Assembly (NCBI GenBank): GCA_037128705.1
Contig: JBAXVX010000014.1
Location: 30,365 to 94,364, forward strand
Origin: CAIVAT01 sp037128705
Lineage (GTDB): Bacteria > Bacteroidota > Bacteroidia > Bacteroidales > FEN-979
Direction of reading: 5' to 3'
Length of the DNA: 64,000 nt
Shown one piece after another: positions 25,691-34,253 of the stretch. Both the position numbers and the translations under genes were made by a program. A model generated the notes under the pieces. That model did no database searches. It was given only the letters and a program-made list of their open reading frames with translations, and was not told where the DNA came from. Numbering within the stretch: position 1 is the stretch's first letter; each line of letters begins with the position of its first letter.

Positions 25691-26224
25691 ATGGATTTAA
25701 GTAAGATCTTATCAATTGCAGGAAAAAACGGATTGTTTAAAGTTGTTTCGCAGGCTAAGAATGCGGTTATTGTCGAATCGCTCACGGATGGAAAGAGGTT
25801 TCCTGCATTCGGGAATGAAAAGATCAGTTCGCTCGAGGAGATCAGCGTGTTTACCACAGGCGATGATATTGCCCTGAAGAATATTTTCAAAGCCTTTTTC
25901 GAGAAACTGGAAGGGAAACCCGCAATTGACAGCAAATCGGACAATCCCAGCCTGAAAAAATTTTTCCTGGAAATGGTTCCCGATTTTGACCAGGACCGGG
26001 TATATGTTTCTGATATCAAAAAGATGGTGGCATGGTATAACATGCTCCTCCAGCATAGCCTGCTTGACTTTACCGAAGAACCCGTTCAGGAAGAACCGGC
26101 TGCGAAAGAGCCTGAAGGTACAGATGCTGAACAGGAAAAAACAGATGAACCTCAGTCTGATGAAGAGTCAGCACCCGTTAAGAAATCAAAATCAGCTCCA
26201 AAAAAAGGATCAAAGGAAAAATAA
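25691..26224 (+). CDS. DUF5606 protein
   Basis: 177 residues. The first 135 match the Bacteroidetes-specific DUF5606 family (MDLSKILSIAGKNGLFKVVS, then VESLTDGKRFPAFGNEKIS and ISVFTTGDDIALK). The remaining 40 residues are a Glu/Ala/Lys-rich, probably disordered tail ending in a basic Lys cluster. No signal peptide, so cytoplasmic. Function unknown; the basic tail might contact nucleic acid, which is speculation. pyrK starts 3 bp after the stop. Confidence 0.85.
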   Translation: MDLSKILSIAGKNGLFKVVSQAKNAVIVESLTDGKRFPAFGNEKISSLEEISVFTTGDDIALKNIFKAFFEKLEGKPAIDSKSDNPSLKKFFLEMVPDFDQDRVYVSDIKKMVAWYNMLLQHSLLDFTEEPVQEEPAAKEPEGTDAEQEKTDEPQSDEESAPVKKSKSAPKKGSKEK

Positions 26225-26227
26225 TTG

Positions 26228-27004
26228 ATGTATTTCACTAAACAGGTACAGGATCTTCGTGTAGTAAGCAATACCCGGTTAAACCCACGGCATTTTGTTC
26301 TTGAACTGCTTGCTCCCGTGAAACTGCCTGTCATCCTGCCCGGCCAGTTTACACAGGTTCTGGTTGAGGATTCTCCTTCAACCTTTCTTCGCCGGCCCTT
26401 TTCCATACATTCTGTGGATATCTCAAAAAACACACTGCGCCTGCTGATCCAGATCAAAGGCCATGGCACGCTGCACCTCAGCAGGTTGAAGGAGGGTGAT
26501 TCACTGAACCTGATCTATCCGCTGGGAAATACATTCTCCCTGCCCAAAACCAGGGATGTATTGCTGGTCGGCGGAGGTTGCGGGGTGGCTCCTTTACTGC
26601 TCCTGGCGCAATTTCTGAATCAGAACAATGTGCATCCAACCATCCTGGTCGGATTCCGAACCAAAGAAGAGGTTTCAGAGATTGAAGAATATTCGAAATA
26701 TGGCAGGGTGCTCCTCACTACCGATGATGGCACAGCGGGAGAAAAAGGGCTGGTGGTGGATCATCCCATCTTTCTGCAGGAATCGCTGGGATTTAAAAAA
26801 ATCTATTGCTGCGGTCCCGATGCAATGATGAAAGCCGTGGCGGGAATTGCGCGTGCACATGAAGTCGACTGCGAGGTGTCGCTCGAAAATACCATGGCCT
26901 GTGGATTTGGTGTTTGTCTTTGCTGCATTACCCCCACCGATAAAGGGAATGAACGTGTTTGTGTTGAGGGACCCGTGTTTAATATAAAACGATTGAAGTG
27001 GTAA
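26228..27004 (+). CDS. pyrK: Dihydroorotate dehydrogenase B, electron-transfer subunit
   Basis: Iron-sulfur flavoprotein that passes electrons from PyrD to NAD+ in pyrimidine synthesis. 258 residues from the ATG at 26228. It has the FAD-binding RRPFSIHSVD motif, the NAD-binding VGGGCGVAPLLLLAQ and YCCGPDAMM segments, and the C-terminal [2Fe-2S] ligands in MACGFGVCLCC plus the later Cys of VCVEGPVF. It overlaps pyrD by 7 bp, as expected for a two-subunit enzyme. Confidence 0.95.
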   Translation: MYFTKQVQDLRVVSNTRLNPRHFVLELLAPVKLPVILPGQFTQVLVEDSPSTFLRRPFSIHSVDISKNTLRLLIQIKGHGTLHLSRLKEGDSLNLIYPLGNTFSLPKTRDVLLVGGGCGVAPLLLLAQFLNQNNVHPTILVGFRTKEEVSEIEEYSKYGRVLLTTDDGTAGEKGLVVDHPIFLQESLGFKKIYCCGPDAMMKAVAGIARAHEVDCEVSLENTMACGFGVCLCCITPTDKGNERVCVEGPVFNIKRLKW

Positions 27005-27918
27005 CGTCCGATCTATCCGTAAATATTGCAGGATTGCATTTCAAAAACCCGGTAACCACTGCATCCGGAACTTTTGGCTATGGGGATGAATTTGCCGATT
27101 TTATTGACATTGGCAAACTCGGAGGAATCTTTGTAAAGGCTGTTACCGGCAAAAACCGCGATGGAAATTCCTATCCGCGCATGGCCGAGACTGCTTCAGG
27201 GATGTTGAATTCGGTAGGACTCCAAAACAAGGGGGTGGATCATTTTTGTCGTGAAATTTATCCGCGGATCAGGGATTTCTACACGCAAATCATTGTTAAT
27301 GTTTCAGGATCGACCATTGAAGAGTATGTTGCGGTTGCTGAACAAATCAATGAACTGGATAAGATACACGCCATTGAGCTCAACATCTCCTGTCCGAATG
27401 TAAAACAGGGAGGAATGGCCTTTGGCACCATCCCAGCCATGGCTACCGAGGTCACGGCCGAAGTGCGTAAAGTGTACAAAAAAGTGTTGATGGTGAAACT
27501 GTCCCCAAACGTCACCAGCATCACCGACCTGGCCAAAGCCGTGGTTGATGGCGGTGCCGATGTGGTTACCCTCATCAACACCCTGCTGGGCATGGCCATC
27601 GATTCCGAACGCCGTCGTCCCATTCTGTCCACCATCACCGGTGGACTATCCGGCCCGGCGATCAAGCCGGTTGCCTTGCGCATGGTATGGCAGGTGCATA
27701 AAGCCGTGAACGTTCCCATCATCGGTCTTGGCGGCATCATGAACGCTACCGATGCCATTGAATTTATCCTGGCGGGTGCTTCCGCCATCCAGGTTGGAAC
27801 TGCCAATTTCATCGACCCAACCATCTCGGTTAAAATTATTGACGGAATTGAATCCTATATGAACCGTCACAAGGTGCAATCAGTTAACAGCCTCATTGGG
27901 GCGCTGCGAACAGAGTAG
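26998..27918 (+). CDS. pyrD: Dihydroorotate dehydrogenase B, catalytic subunit
   Basis: FMN enzyme oxidising dihydroorotate to orotate; forms a heterotetramer with PyrK. 306 residues beginning at a GTG (26998) that overlaps the end of pyrK. Class 1B features: TASGTFGYG at the N-terminus, the catalytic Cys in the NISCPNV loop (class 2 enzymes have Ser), and FMN phosphate-binding GLGGIMNATDAIEF plus VGTANF near the C-terminus. Confidence 0.96.
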   Translation: MVTSDLSVNIAGLHFKNPVTTASGTFGYGDEFADFIDIGKLGGIFVKAVTGKNRDGNSYPRMAETASGMLNSVGLQNKGVDHFCREIYPRIRDFYTQIIVNVSGSTIEEYVAVAEQINELDKIHAIELNISCPNVKQGGMAFGTIPAMATEVTAEVRKVYKKVLMVKLSPNVTSITDLAKAVVDGGADVVTLINTLLGMAIDSERRRPILSTITGGLSGPAIKPVALRMVWQVHKAVNVPIIGLGGIMNATDAIEFILAGASAIQVGTANFIDPTISVKIIDGIESYMNRHKVQSVNSLIGALRTE

Positions 27919-27960
27919 TTTTCATTTTTAGCCTTTCACACTTTTCAAACTGATCCGGTT

Positions 27961-30528
27961 ATGAAATTTTCCATCTCAAAACAGATAATATTTGGTGCAT
28001 TGGGCATGACCCTGGTGGCCCTGGCAATCTTTTTATTAAGTCCATTATCCCCCTTGAAAACAGAAAAGGCTCATGCAAAATGGACACCCCCCACCCTTGA
28101 ACCCAACGACTGGATGGCCATCCAGCGGCTTTATCCATATGACCGGATCAATCCCGCTGCTTTTCAGTCAGCGACAAACCAGGTTGCGCATTTAATGCAG
28201 AACGCGCCGGCTCGCGGCTATCCCTGGACCTTTTCCGGTCCGGATAACATCGGCGGGCGCATCAGCGATATCGAATCCCCTGCCGGTCACCCGTCGACAC
28301 TCTATATTGGGGCATCCACCGGGGGAATTTTAAAGACGACCGACCTGGGACTTACCTGGACAAACTTGTTCAACGATGTCCCGGTTATTTCTGTCGGCGA
28401 CCTTGCCATTGATCCCAACGACGACCAGGTCATTTATTGCGGAACCGGGGAGGCCAATTCTGCCAGCTTCAGTTTCCTTGGAAATGGCATGTACAAATCG
28501 GTCGATGGAGGCACCACATGGCAGCACATCGGCCTGGTCAATTCGGCCTACATTGGCCGGGTGGTTGTCGATTATTCCAATTCACAGCGGGTGTTTGTTG
28601 CGGCCTGCGGCAACCTGTTTACCTCCAATGATGAACGGGGCATCTACCGCAGTGAAAATGGGGGACAATCGTGGCAAAGGGTGCTGTATCTGAATGATTC
28701 CACATCCGGCATCGACCTGGTGCAGGATCCCATCCACCCGCAAGTTGTTTATGCCTCCATGTGGGAGCGCATCCGCGGACTTACCTACCGCCGTTCTTTC
28801 GGGGAATCATCAGGGATATGGAAAAGCATCGATGGCGGCACAACATGGACTGAAATGACCAATGGCCTGCCCCAGGGAAGCAATGTCGGCCGGATCGGCA
28901 TCGCTGTGGCAAAATCGAACCCTGATATCCTGTATGCATTTTACGATCTGGACAATTATGAAGTTGCCGTTTATAAATCAATCAATGCCGGTCAGTTGTG
29001 GACCCGTACAAATGACGGGGCCCTCTATAACATGAATAGCAACTTTGGCTGGTATTTCGGTCAGGTGCGGGTGGATCCGTCCAACGCCAACCGTGTTTTT
29101 GTCATGGGTGTCAACCTGTTCAGGACAGACAATGGCGGCAGTTCCTGGACCGATCTCTCTTCATGGGATATCCATGTTGATCATCATGCCATGATCTTTG
29201 ATGAAGCCAACAACAGGATCATTGAAGGAAACGACGGAGGTCTTTATATCAGCGAAAACACCGGAAACAGCTGGACCCACATCAACAACCTCCCGCTGAC
29301 CCAGTTTTATGCCATCGACATCGATTACAAAGTTCCTGCCCGCATTTACGGTGGTACACAGGACAACAACACCATAAGGACCATGACCGGGGGCACCAGC
29401 GATTGGGAGGCCATTCTCGGAGGCGATGGCATGTATACGCTCGTTGACTATACCAATTCAAATGTCATTTATGCCGAGTCCCAATGGGGCAATCTCTGCA
29501 GGTCAACGAACGGGGGGTCGAACATGACCTATATCGCGACGCCGATGTCGGGTGACCGTGTCAACTGGTCGGCTCCCCTGGCCATGCACCCGGAACTTCC
29601 TTCAACCCTTTACTTTGGGACCTACCGCGTTTGGAAATCGCTCAACAAAGGAACTTCCTGGCAGGCAGTGAGTGACGACCTTACAGCCGGCATCAATCAG
29701 TATTTTTATACCATTACCACCATCGACATCTCCAAAATCGATCCATCCATCGTCATGGCCGGAACCGGCGACGGGAAAGTCCATATTTCGACAGATGACG
29801 GACAAACATGGCAGAATATCTCCGCCGGGTTGCCAAACCGCTGGATCACCAAGGTGGCTTTTGATCCGTTCGATGTAAATACCGTTTATGTCACCCTTTC
29901 AGGTTTCCGCTGGGATGAGCCATTGCCGCACGTATTCAAATCGACAAGCCTTGGAACATCCTGGATCGATATTACGGGCAACCTTCCTGAGTTTCCGGTG
30001 AACGACATCGCTTTGGATCCCGACGTTCCCGATAAGATCATTGTAGGTACTGATGCCGGGGTTTACGGGACCATCGACGGGGGACAAAACTGGACCTGGA
30101 TCTGGAACGGTCTTCCTGCCGTACCGGTTTGCGCACTGAAGATTCATGCACCCACACGAACCATTGTTGCCGGGACCTATGGATTATCAAGTTACAGGGC
30201 GAGCCTGGATGATATTCTGACAGGGATCTCCGCTTCGGGCAAAAAAAGTATCATTCCTCTTTCAGCCAGTCCAAACCCGGTTGAAAGCTCCACAACCTTA
30301 CGTTTCAATCTTCCGGCTGAAGATTACATCCATGTTTCCATTTACGGATTGAACGGGGAACTGCAGCAAAGGTTATTCTCTGGAAATTTATCCGCCGGCA
30401 TACAGCATATCGGATGGAACCCGGGAACCTCCGGTACTTTGGGGAATAAAACCTTCCCAGCCGGCATTTACCTGGTTAAAGTCGAAGGGAATCACTATTC
30501 TGCGACCGCCAAAGTTGTAAGGTATTAA
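27961..30528 (+). CDS. Large BNR/sortilin-like repeat protein with T9SS sorting domain
   Basis: 855 residues. An N-terminal membrane-type signal (LGMTLVALAIFLLSPLS) precedes a multi-bladed beta-propeller built from BNR/Asp-box repeats, seen as recurrent SxDGGTTW-like motifs: KSVDGGTTWQ, SENGGQSWQ, KSIDGGTTWT, RTDNGGSSWT, STDDGQTWQN, GTIDGGQNWTW. The C-terminal 90 residues are a T9SS type A sorting domain (SASPNPVESSTTLRF ... FPAGIYLVKVEG). Proteins of this form are surface glycan- or protein-binding modules or glycosidases; catalytic residues cannot be assigned here. It follows pyrD by 42 bp. Confidence 0.85.
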   Translation: MKFSISKQIIFGALGMTLVALAIFLLSPLSPLKTEKAHAKWTPPTLEPNDWMAIQRLYPYDRINPAAFQSATNQVAHLMQNAPARGYPWTFSGPDNIGGRISDIESPAGHPSTLYIGASTGGILKTTDLGLTWTNLFNDVPVISVGDLAIDPNDDQVIYCGTGEANSASFSFLGNGMYKSVDGGTTWQHIGLVNSAYIGRVVVDYSNSQRVFVAACGNLFTSNDERGIYRSENGGQSWQRVLYLNDSTSGIDLVQDPIHPQVVYASMWERIRGLTYRRSFGESSGIWKSIDGGTTWTEMTNGLPQGSNVGRIGIAVAKSNPDILYAFYDLDNYEVAVYKSINAGQLWTRTNDGALYNMNSNFGWYFGQVRVDPSNANRVFVMGVNLFRTDNGGSSWTDLSSWDIHVDHHAMIFDEANNRIIEGNDGGLYISENTGNSWTHINNLPLTQFYAIDIDYKVPARIYGGTQDNNTIRTMTGGTSDWEAILGGDGMYTLVDYTNSNVIYAESQWGNLCRSTNGGSNMTYIATPMSGDRVNWSAPLAMHPELPSTLYFGTYRVWKSLNKGTSWQAVSDDLTAGINQYFYTITTIDISKIDPSIVMAGTGDGKVHISTDDGQTWQNISAGLPNRWITKVAFDPFDVNTVYVTLSGFRWDEPLPHVFKSTSLGTSWIDITGNLPEFPVNDIALDPDVPDKIIVGTDAGVYGTIDGGQNWTWIWNGLPAVPVCALKIHAPTRTIVAGTYGLSSYRASLDDILTGISASGKKSIIPLSASPNPVESSTTLRFNLPAEDYIHVSIYGLNGELQQRLFSGNLSAGIQHIGWNPGTSGTLGNKTFPAGIYLVKVEGNHYSATAKVVRY

Positions 30529-30547
30529 TTTTCAACCATTAAAGAAC

Positions 30548-30565
30548 CCCGCCTCAAGCAGCGGG
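30548..30565. terminator. Weak hairpin between convergent genes
   Basis: CCCGC (30548-30552) and GCGGG (30561-30565) can pair around an 8-nt loop in the 55-bp gap between the BNR protein gene and murB. No T-run follows closely, so this is a candidate at most. The same arms occur inside the glycosyltransferase gene at 32179-32199. Confidence 0.3.
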
Positions 30566-30583
30566 AAATGCGCTCGCGCGGAT

Positions 30584-31693
30584 TCAACCAATCACATTGA
30601 CCTCTGTCTCCAGCAGGATCCCAAATTTCTGCTGTACTGAATCCATGATTTGCCTGGCTAGACCGAGGATCTCGTTTCCGGTGGCGGTTCCATAGTTGAC
30701 CAGGACAAGGGGTTGATTGGGATGGACCCCTGCATCGCCGTTCCGGTAACCTTTCCATCCGGATTGTTCTATCAGCCAGGCTGCGGGAATCTTAACAGAA
30801 CTCAAAGCTTTTCCTGTGTCATAATTGGCAGGATCCTGTGTATCCATGCTTCTTTGGGATTCTTCCATGCTGCCATGAGGCTGCGGATAATGCGGCATCT
30901 CCGGAAAACGGTCGTGCAAGGTATTCCACAATTTTCCATCAATGACCGGATTCTTAAAAAAGCTTCCGGCGTTGCCCGTTACAGCTGGGTCGGGTAATTT
31001 CCGGCGCCGTATATTGCAAACCGCGTTCCGCACATCGTGGATGCCAGGAACACTGACCTCCATGCGCTGGAGTTCACCCCTGATATCTCCATAATCGAGC
31101 CTGAGCAAAGGCAGATCCTTCACCTTGTCGACTTTCAACAACTTAAAGGTAACATTGAGTATGATCACCTTTCCACGGAGCGCTCTTTTAAAGATGCTGT
31201 CGCGGTACCCAAACTGGCATTCAGCATTGGTAAGCCGTCTTTGTTTTCCCGAATCAATTTCTATCACCCGGACCGACTCGATGACTTCCTTCACTTCGGA
31301 CCCGTAGGCCCCGATATTCTGAATGGGGGCCGCGCCCACCTTTCCGGGGATCAGGGAGAGATTTTCTATTCCGGACCATCCGCGGTCAACACAATACTGA
31401 ACAAACTGATCCCACTCCTCTCCGGCCTCGGCCGTAACGATCACATGATGTTCATTCTCCTCTTTTATCTCTATTCCCTTGGAATTGATTTTTATGACGA
31501 TGCCCGTAAAATTGCCCGTAAAAAGGACATTGCTGCCGCCCCCGAGAAAAAGGATCGGCATGTGGATCATATTGCGGTAATTCAGCAGGGTAAGAACCTC
31601 AGAATGGGTCTTTGCTTCAACAAAATAACGTGCCTCCACCTCCATTCCGAAGGTATGATGGGCTTTGAGAGAAACTTTCTGATCGAGATGCAT
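30584..31693 (-). CDS. murB: UDP-N-acetylenolpyruvoylglucosamine reductase with an insertion
   Basis: FAD/NADPH enzyme making UDP-MurNAc for peptidoglycan. 369 residues, longer than the usual type I length of about 340. Key features: FAD-binding GGGSNVLF (51-58) and IPGKVGAAPIQNIGAYG (115-131), the YRDS Arg near 164, catalytic Ser244 in GSFFKNP, and Glu near 363 in LETEVNVIG. An extra segment of about 27 residues (roughly 272-298, starting HGSMEESQ) interrupts the normally short link between MPHYPQP and VKIPAAWLIEQ. The start ATG is clear; a TAnnTTTG box lies 14 nt upstream. Confidence 0.93.
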   Translation of the reverse strand: MHLDQKVSLKAHHTFGMEVEARYFVEAKTHSEVLTLLNYRNMIHMPILFLGGGSNVLFTGNFTGIVIKINSKGIEIKEENEHHVIVTAEAGEEWDQFVQYCVDRGWSGIENLSLIPGKVGAAPIQNIGAYGSEVKEVIESVRVIEIDSGKQRRLTNAECQFGYRDSIFKRALRGKVIILNVTFKLLKVDKVKDLPLLRLDYGDIRGELQRMEVSVPGIHDVRNAVCNIRRRKLPDPAVTGNAGSFFKNPVIDGKLWNTLHDRFPEMPHYPQPHGSMEESQRSMDTQDPANYDTGKALSSVKIPAAWLIEQSGWKGYRNGDAGVHPNQPLVLVNYGTATGNEILGLARQIMDSVQQKFGILLETEVNVIG

Positions 31694-31707
31694 GGGCGGA
31701 AAAAGGC

Positions 31708-31715
31708 CAAAATTA
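31708..31715 (-). promoter_or_regulatory. TAnnTTTG -7 box before murB
   Basis: TAATTTTG on the minus strand, 14 nt before the murB ATG, in the 150-bp divergent gap that also contains the array at 31744-31834. Confidence 0.45.
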
Positions 31716-31743
31716 GTTCAAATGAACGAGATATTATACATTT

Positions 31744-31834
31744 GTGATTCCCAAATCGTAATTCATAATTCGTCCTTCATGATTTGTCATTCGTCATTCG
31801 TCATTCGTCACTCGTCATTCGTCATTCGTAATTC
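31744..31834. repeat. Heptad array, 13 in-phase units of GTCATTC
   Basis: Seven well-conserved units at 31786-31834 (GTCATTC with one GTCACTC and one GTAATTC), preceded by six decayed but in-phase units from 31744 (such as GTGATTC, GTAATTC, ATAATTC, GTCCTTC). It fills most of the divergent gap between murB and the next glycosyltransferase gene, ending 9 bp before that ATG. It is the only array not at a gene's 3' end. Confidence 0.85.
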
Positions 31835-31843
31835 ATCTGTCCC

Positions 31844-33034
31844 ATGCCCGTTGTCCTTGTTTCTGTCACCAACGACCTAACCACCGATCAGCGGGTTGAC
31901 CGGACATGCCAGACGCTGCAAAAGACGGGGCATGATGTGCTGCTGATCGGCCGTTATCGGCGGAACAGTCAGAAACTGGCACCCCGCTCCTATAAGATGC
32001 ACCGGATGAGGCTTTTGTTCGACAAGGGACCACTCTTTTATGCCGAATACAACATCACGCTTTTTTTCTATCTGCTGTTTCATCATTTCGACCTGCTGGT
32101 CTCCAACGACCTGGATACGCTGGCAGCCAACTATCTTGCAAACCGGATAAAGCGCCGCATCAGCCGGATTTTCCATAACCCGCCGGCCGGTAAAGCGGGG
32201 AAGGATCCTGCTCAGCCTGGTTCAGGGCATATCCACGACTGCCATGAATACTTTCGCGGGGTTCCTGAACTGGTAGGCCGTAAGTTTGTGATCGGAGTAT
32301 GGAAGTGGATTGAGGATGCTATTTTTCCCCGGCTCAAATACGTTATCGCAGTGAATCAATCGATTGCCGACCTGTATTCAAAAGAATATCACGTTGAAAT
32401 AGGGGTGGTCCGCAATGTTCCCTTCAGGAAATCGCCGTCAGCCGCCATGAACAGATCGAAGTTCAACATCGGGGAAGATCAGAAGGTGATCCTGTACCAG
32501 GGCGCCGTGAATGTCGACCGGGGGCTGGAGGAGGTCGTCGGGGCGATGAAATTTCTGGAGACCGATGCAGTTCTTGTCATTGCCGGGATAGGCGACATCT
32601 TTGAATCGCTCAGGAAATCCACCGACGAATCAGGTTTAGCCTCTAAGGTAAGGTTCCTCGGGCAGGTACCATTCCAGGAACTTCATTCCATGACCCTGAT
32701 GGCTGATATCGGGATCTCCATCGAGAAAGATGTCAGCGTGAATTATCATTATTGCCTGCCCAATAAATTTCTCGACTATATCCAGGCCGGGATCCCGGTG
32801 CTCGTGTCGCCCTTCCCTGAAATGAAAGCCATTGTTGACCAGTACCACATAGGCGAATATATCGGAGGCCACGAACCTGAATCACTGGCCCGTTCCATCG
32901 ATTCGATGCTGAACAACCCCGAAAAACTGGCCACCTATAAGCAAAACCTCATAAAGGCGGCAGACGATCTCTGTTGGGAGAACGAGGAAAAAACACTACT
33001 TTTGACCATAGAAAGAGTAACGAATGACGAATGA
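31844..33034 (+). CDS. Glycosyltransferase family 4-like
   Basis: 396 residues with a GT-B fold. The N-terminal domain begins MPVVLVSVTNDLTTDQRVDR; the C-terminal domain has the nucleotide-sugar region QGAVNVDRGLEEV and the later CLPNKFLDYIQAGIPVLVS (the E-x7-E-like acceptor/donor segment). Residues about 112-128 (NPPAGKAGKDPAQPGSG) look like an in-frame insertion ahead of the DCHEYF motif, encoded by a small inverted repeat at 32179-32199. The last residues (VTNDE, stop) are encoded by a heptad array. Probably acts in surface polysaccharide synthesis with the following gene. Confidence 0.83.
   Translation: MPVVLVSVTNDLTTDQRVDRTCQTLQKTGHDVLLIGRYRRNSQKLAPRSYKMHRMRLLFDKGPLFYAEYNITLFFYLLFHHFDLLVSNDLDTLAANYLANRIKRRISRIFHNPPAGKAGKDPAQPGSGHIHDCHEYFRGVPELVGRKFVIGVWKWIEDAIFPRLKYVIAVNQSIADLYSKEYHVEIGVVRNVPFRKSPSAAMNRSKFNIGEDQKVILYQGAVNVDRGLEEVVGAMKFLETDAVLVIAGIGDIFESLRKSTDESGLASKVRFLGQVPFQELHSMTLMADIGISIEKDVSVNYHYCLPNKFLDYIQAGIPVLVSPFPEMKAIVDQYHIGEYIGGHEPESLARSIDSMLNNPEKLATYKQNLIKAADDLCWENEEKTLLLTIERVTNDE
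32179..32199. repeat. Inverted repeat inside a glycosyltransferase gene
   Basis: CCCGC (32179-32183) and GCGGG (32195-32199) flank an 11-nt loop that includes CCGG. The site encodes the PAGKAG peptide of a probable insertion. The arms match the hairpin at 30548-30565, suggesting a small dispersed palindromic element. Confidence 0.4.
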
Positions 33035-33077
33035 CGAGTGACCAATTACCAATGCCTAATGGCTAATGCCTAATTTT
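33015..33077. repeat. Heptad array, 9 in-phase units, overlapping a stop codon
   Basis: In phase: GAGTAAC, GAATGAC twice, GAGTGAC, CAATTAC, CAATGCC, TAATGGC, TAATGCC, TAATTTT. The glycosyltransferase stop TGA (33032-33034) is bases 4-6 of the third unit. The array grades from GAATGAC to TAATGCC units and ends 9 bp before the next start. Confidence 0.88.
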
Positions 33078-33086
33078 CTTTAATTT

Positions 33087-34217
33087 TTGACTGCCTCTGA
33101 CCTTCATATTATCTCTTTTGATGTTCCCTTCCCGGCAAATTACGGTGGGGTAATTGATGTTTTCTATAAAATCAGGGCCTTGCACCGGGCCGGGATAAAA
33201 ATTCACCTTCATTGCTTTGAATACAACCGGAAGCCAGCTCCGGAACTCGAACTCTTCTGTACCTCCGTTCATTATTATAAGCGGAATACAGGCTTGCTGG
33301 CAAATATCAGGCTGAAACCCTACATTGTTGCAAGCCGGATGTCGAAGGAACTCCTGGCCGATCTCCTGAAAGACGATTACCCGATCCTGTTCGAAGGACT
33401 TCATTCCTGCGGTTTCATGGCAGACAGAAGGTTGAAGGATCGCCTCCTGATCTACCGGGAAAGCAACATCGAGCATCAATATTATTATCATCTTGCCAAA
33501 GCGGAGAAAAACCCGGCGAAAAAGTTATTTTTTATTGGCGAGAGTTTGCGGCTCAGGATTTTTCAGAAAATACTTCGGCACGCCTCTGTCATGCTTTCTG
33601 TTTCACAGGAGGATACCAAATATTTGTCAACTCATTTCCCTGCAAACCGCGTGGTTTATCTCCCCAGTTTTCATAACCAGGATGAGGTGAATATCCTCCC
33701 GGGCAGGGGAAGCTATGCTCTTTACCAGGGCAAACTGTCGGTCCCGGAAAACAACCATGCCGCTGAATTCCTCATAAAGCACGTTTGGCAGGATTCACTT
33801 CCCGAACTCGTGATCGCAGGACAAGACCCTCCGGGATGGCTGACCAGGATGGCTGCCGACAGGCCAAATATCAGGATTATTTCCAATCCCCCTGAGGAGG
33901 AGATGTTCCGGCTGATCCAGGAGGCACACGTGAACGTTATGGTCACTTTTCAATCGACGGGACTGAAATTAAAACTCCTCAATGCCCTTTTTAACGGTCG
34001 TTTCTGCCTTATCAATCCGCAGATGGTTTCAGGGACCTCCCTCGGTCTAATGTGTGAAATCGCTTCAGACCCTGTCAGTCTCAGGAATAAACTTCAGTTA
34101 CTCTTTCAGCAGGACTTCGTCGAAAAACTGATTGGTCAAAGAAAGTTGGTCCTAATGAAAAGCTATTCGAATCAAAATAATTGCAAATTACTCCTGGAGA
34201 TTTTAAATTTGTGTTGA
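33087..34217 (+). CDS. Glycosyltransferase-like protein (GT-B fold)
   Basis: 376 residues. N-terminus LHIISFDVPFPANYGGVID has the glycine-rich loop typical of GT-B enzymes; a C-terminal Rossmann-like half (ALYQGKLSVPENNHAAEFL, then VNVMVTFQSTGLKLKLLNAL) follows. The only start available is TTG at 33087, as an in-frame TAA lies two codons upstream. No close family was recognised with certainty. Its position 52 bp after another glycosyltransferase suggests a joint role in a surface glycan. Confidence 0.7.
   Translation: MTASDLHIISFDVPFPANYGGVIDVFYKIRALHRAGIKIHLHCFEYNRKPAPELELFCTSVHYYKRNTGLLANIRLKPYIVASRMSKELLADLLKDDYPILFEGLHSCGFMADRRLKDRLLIYRESNIEHQYYYHLAKAEKNPAKKLFFIGESLRLRIFQKILRHASVMLSVSQEDTKYLSTHFPANRVVYLPSFHNQDEVNILPGRGSYALYQGKLSVPENNHAAEFLIKHVWQDSLPELVIAGQDPPGWLTRMAADRPNIRIISNPPEEEMFRLIQEAHVNVMVTFQSTGLKLKLLNALFNGRFCLINPQMVSGTSLGLMCEIASDPVSLRNKLQLLFQQDFVEKLIGQRKLVLMKSYSNQNNCKLLLEILNLC
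34181..34211 (+). promoter_or_regulatory. Two-box promoter of the universal stress protein gene
   Basis: TTG (34181-34183), a 20-nt spacer, and TAAATTTG (34204-34211). It overlaps the end of the preceding glycosyltransferase gene and lies 42 nt before the ATG at 34254. Same geometry as the dnaN and ompA-type promoters. Confidence 0.65.
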
Positions 34218-34253
34218 AGTTTAACGTACTTTTAACGGTCAAAGCCCTCCGAT

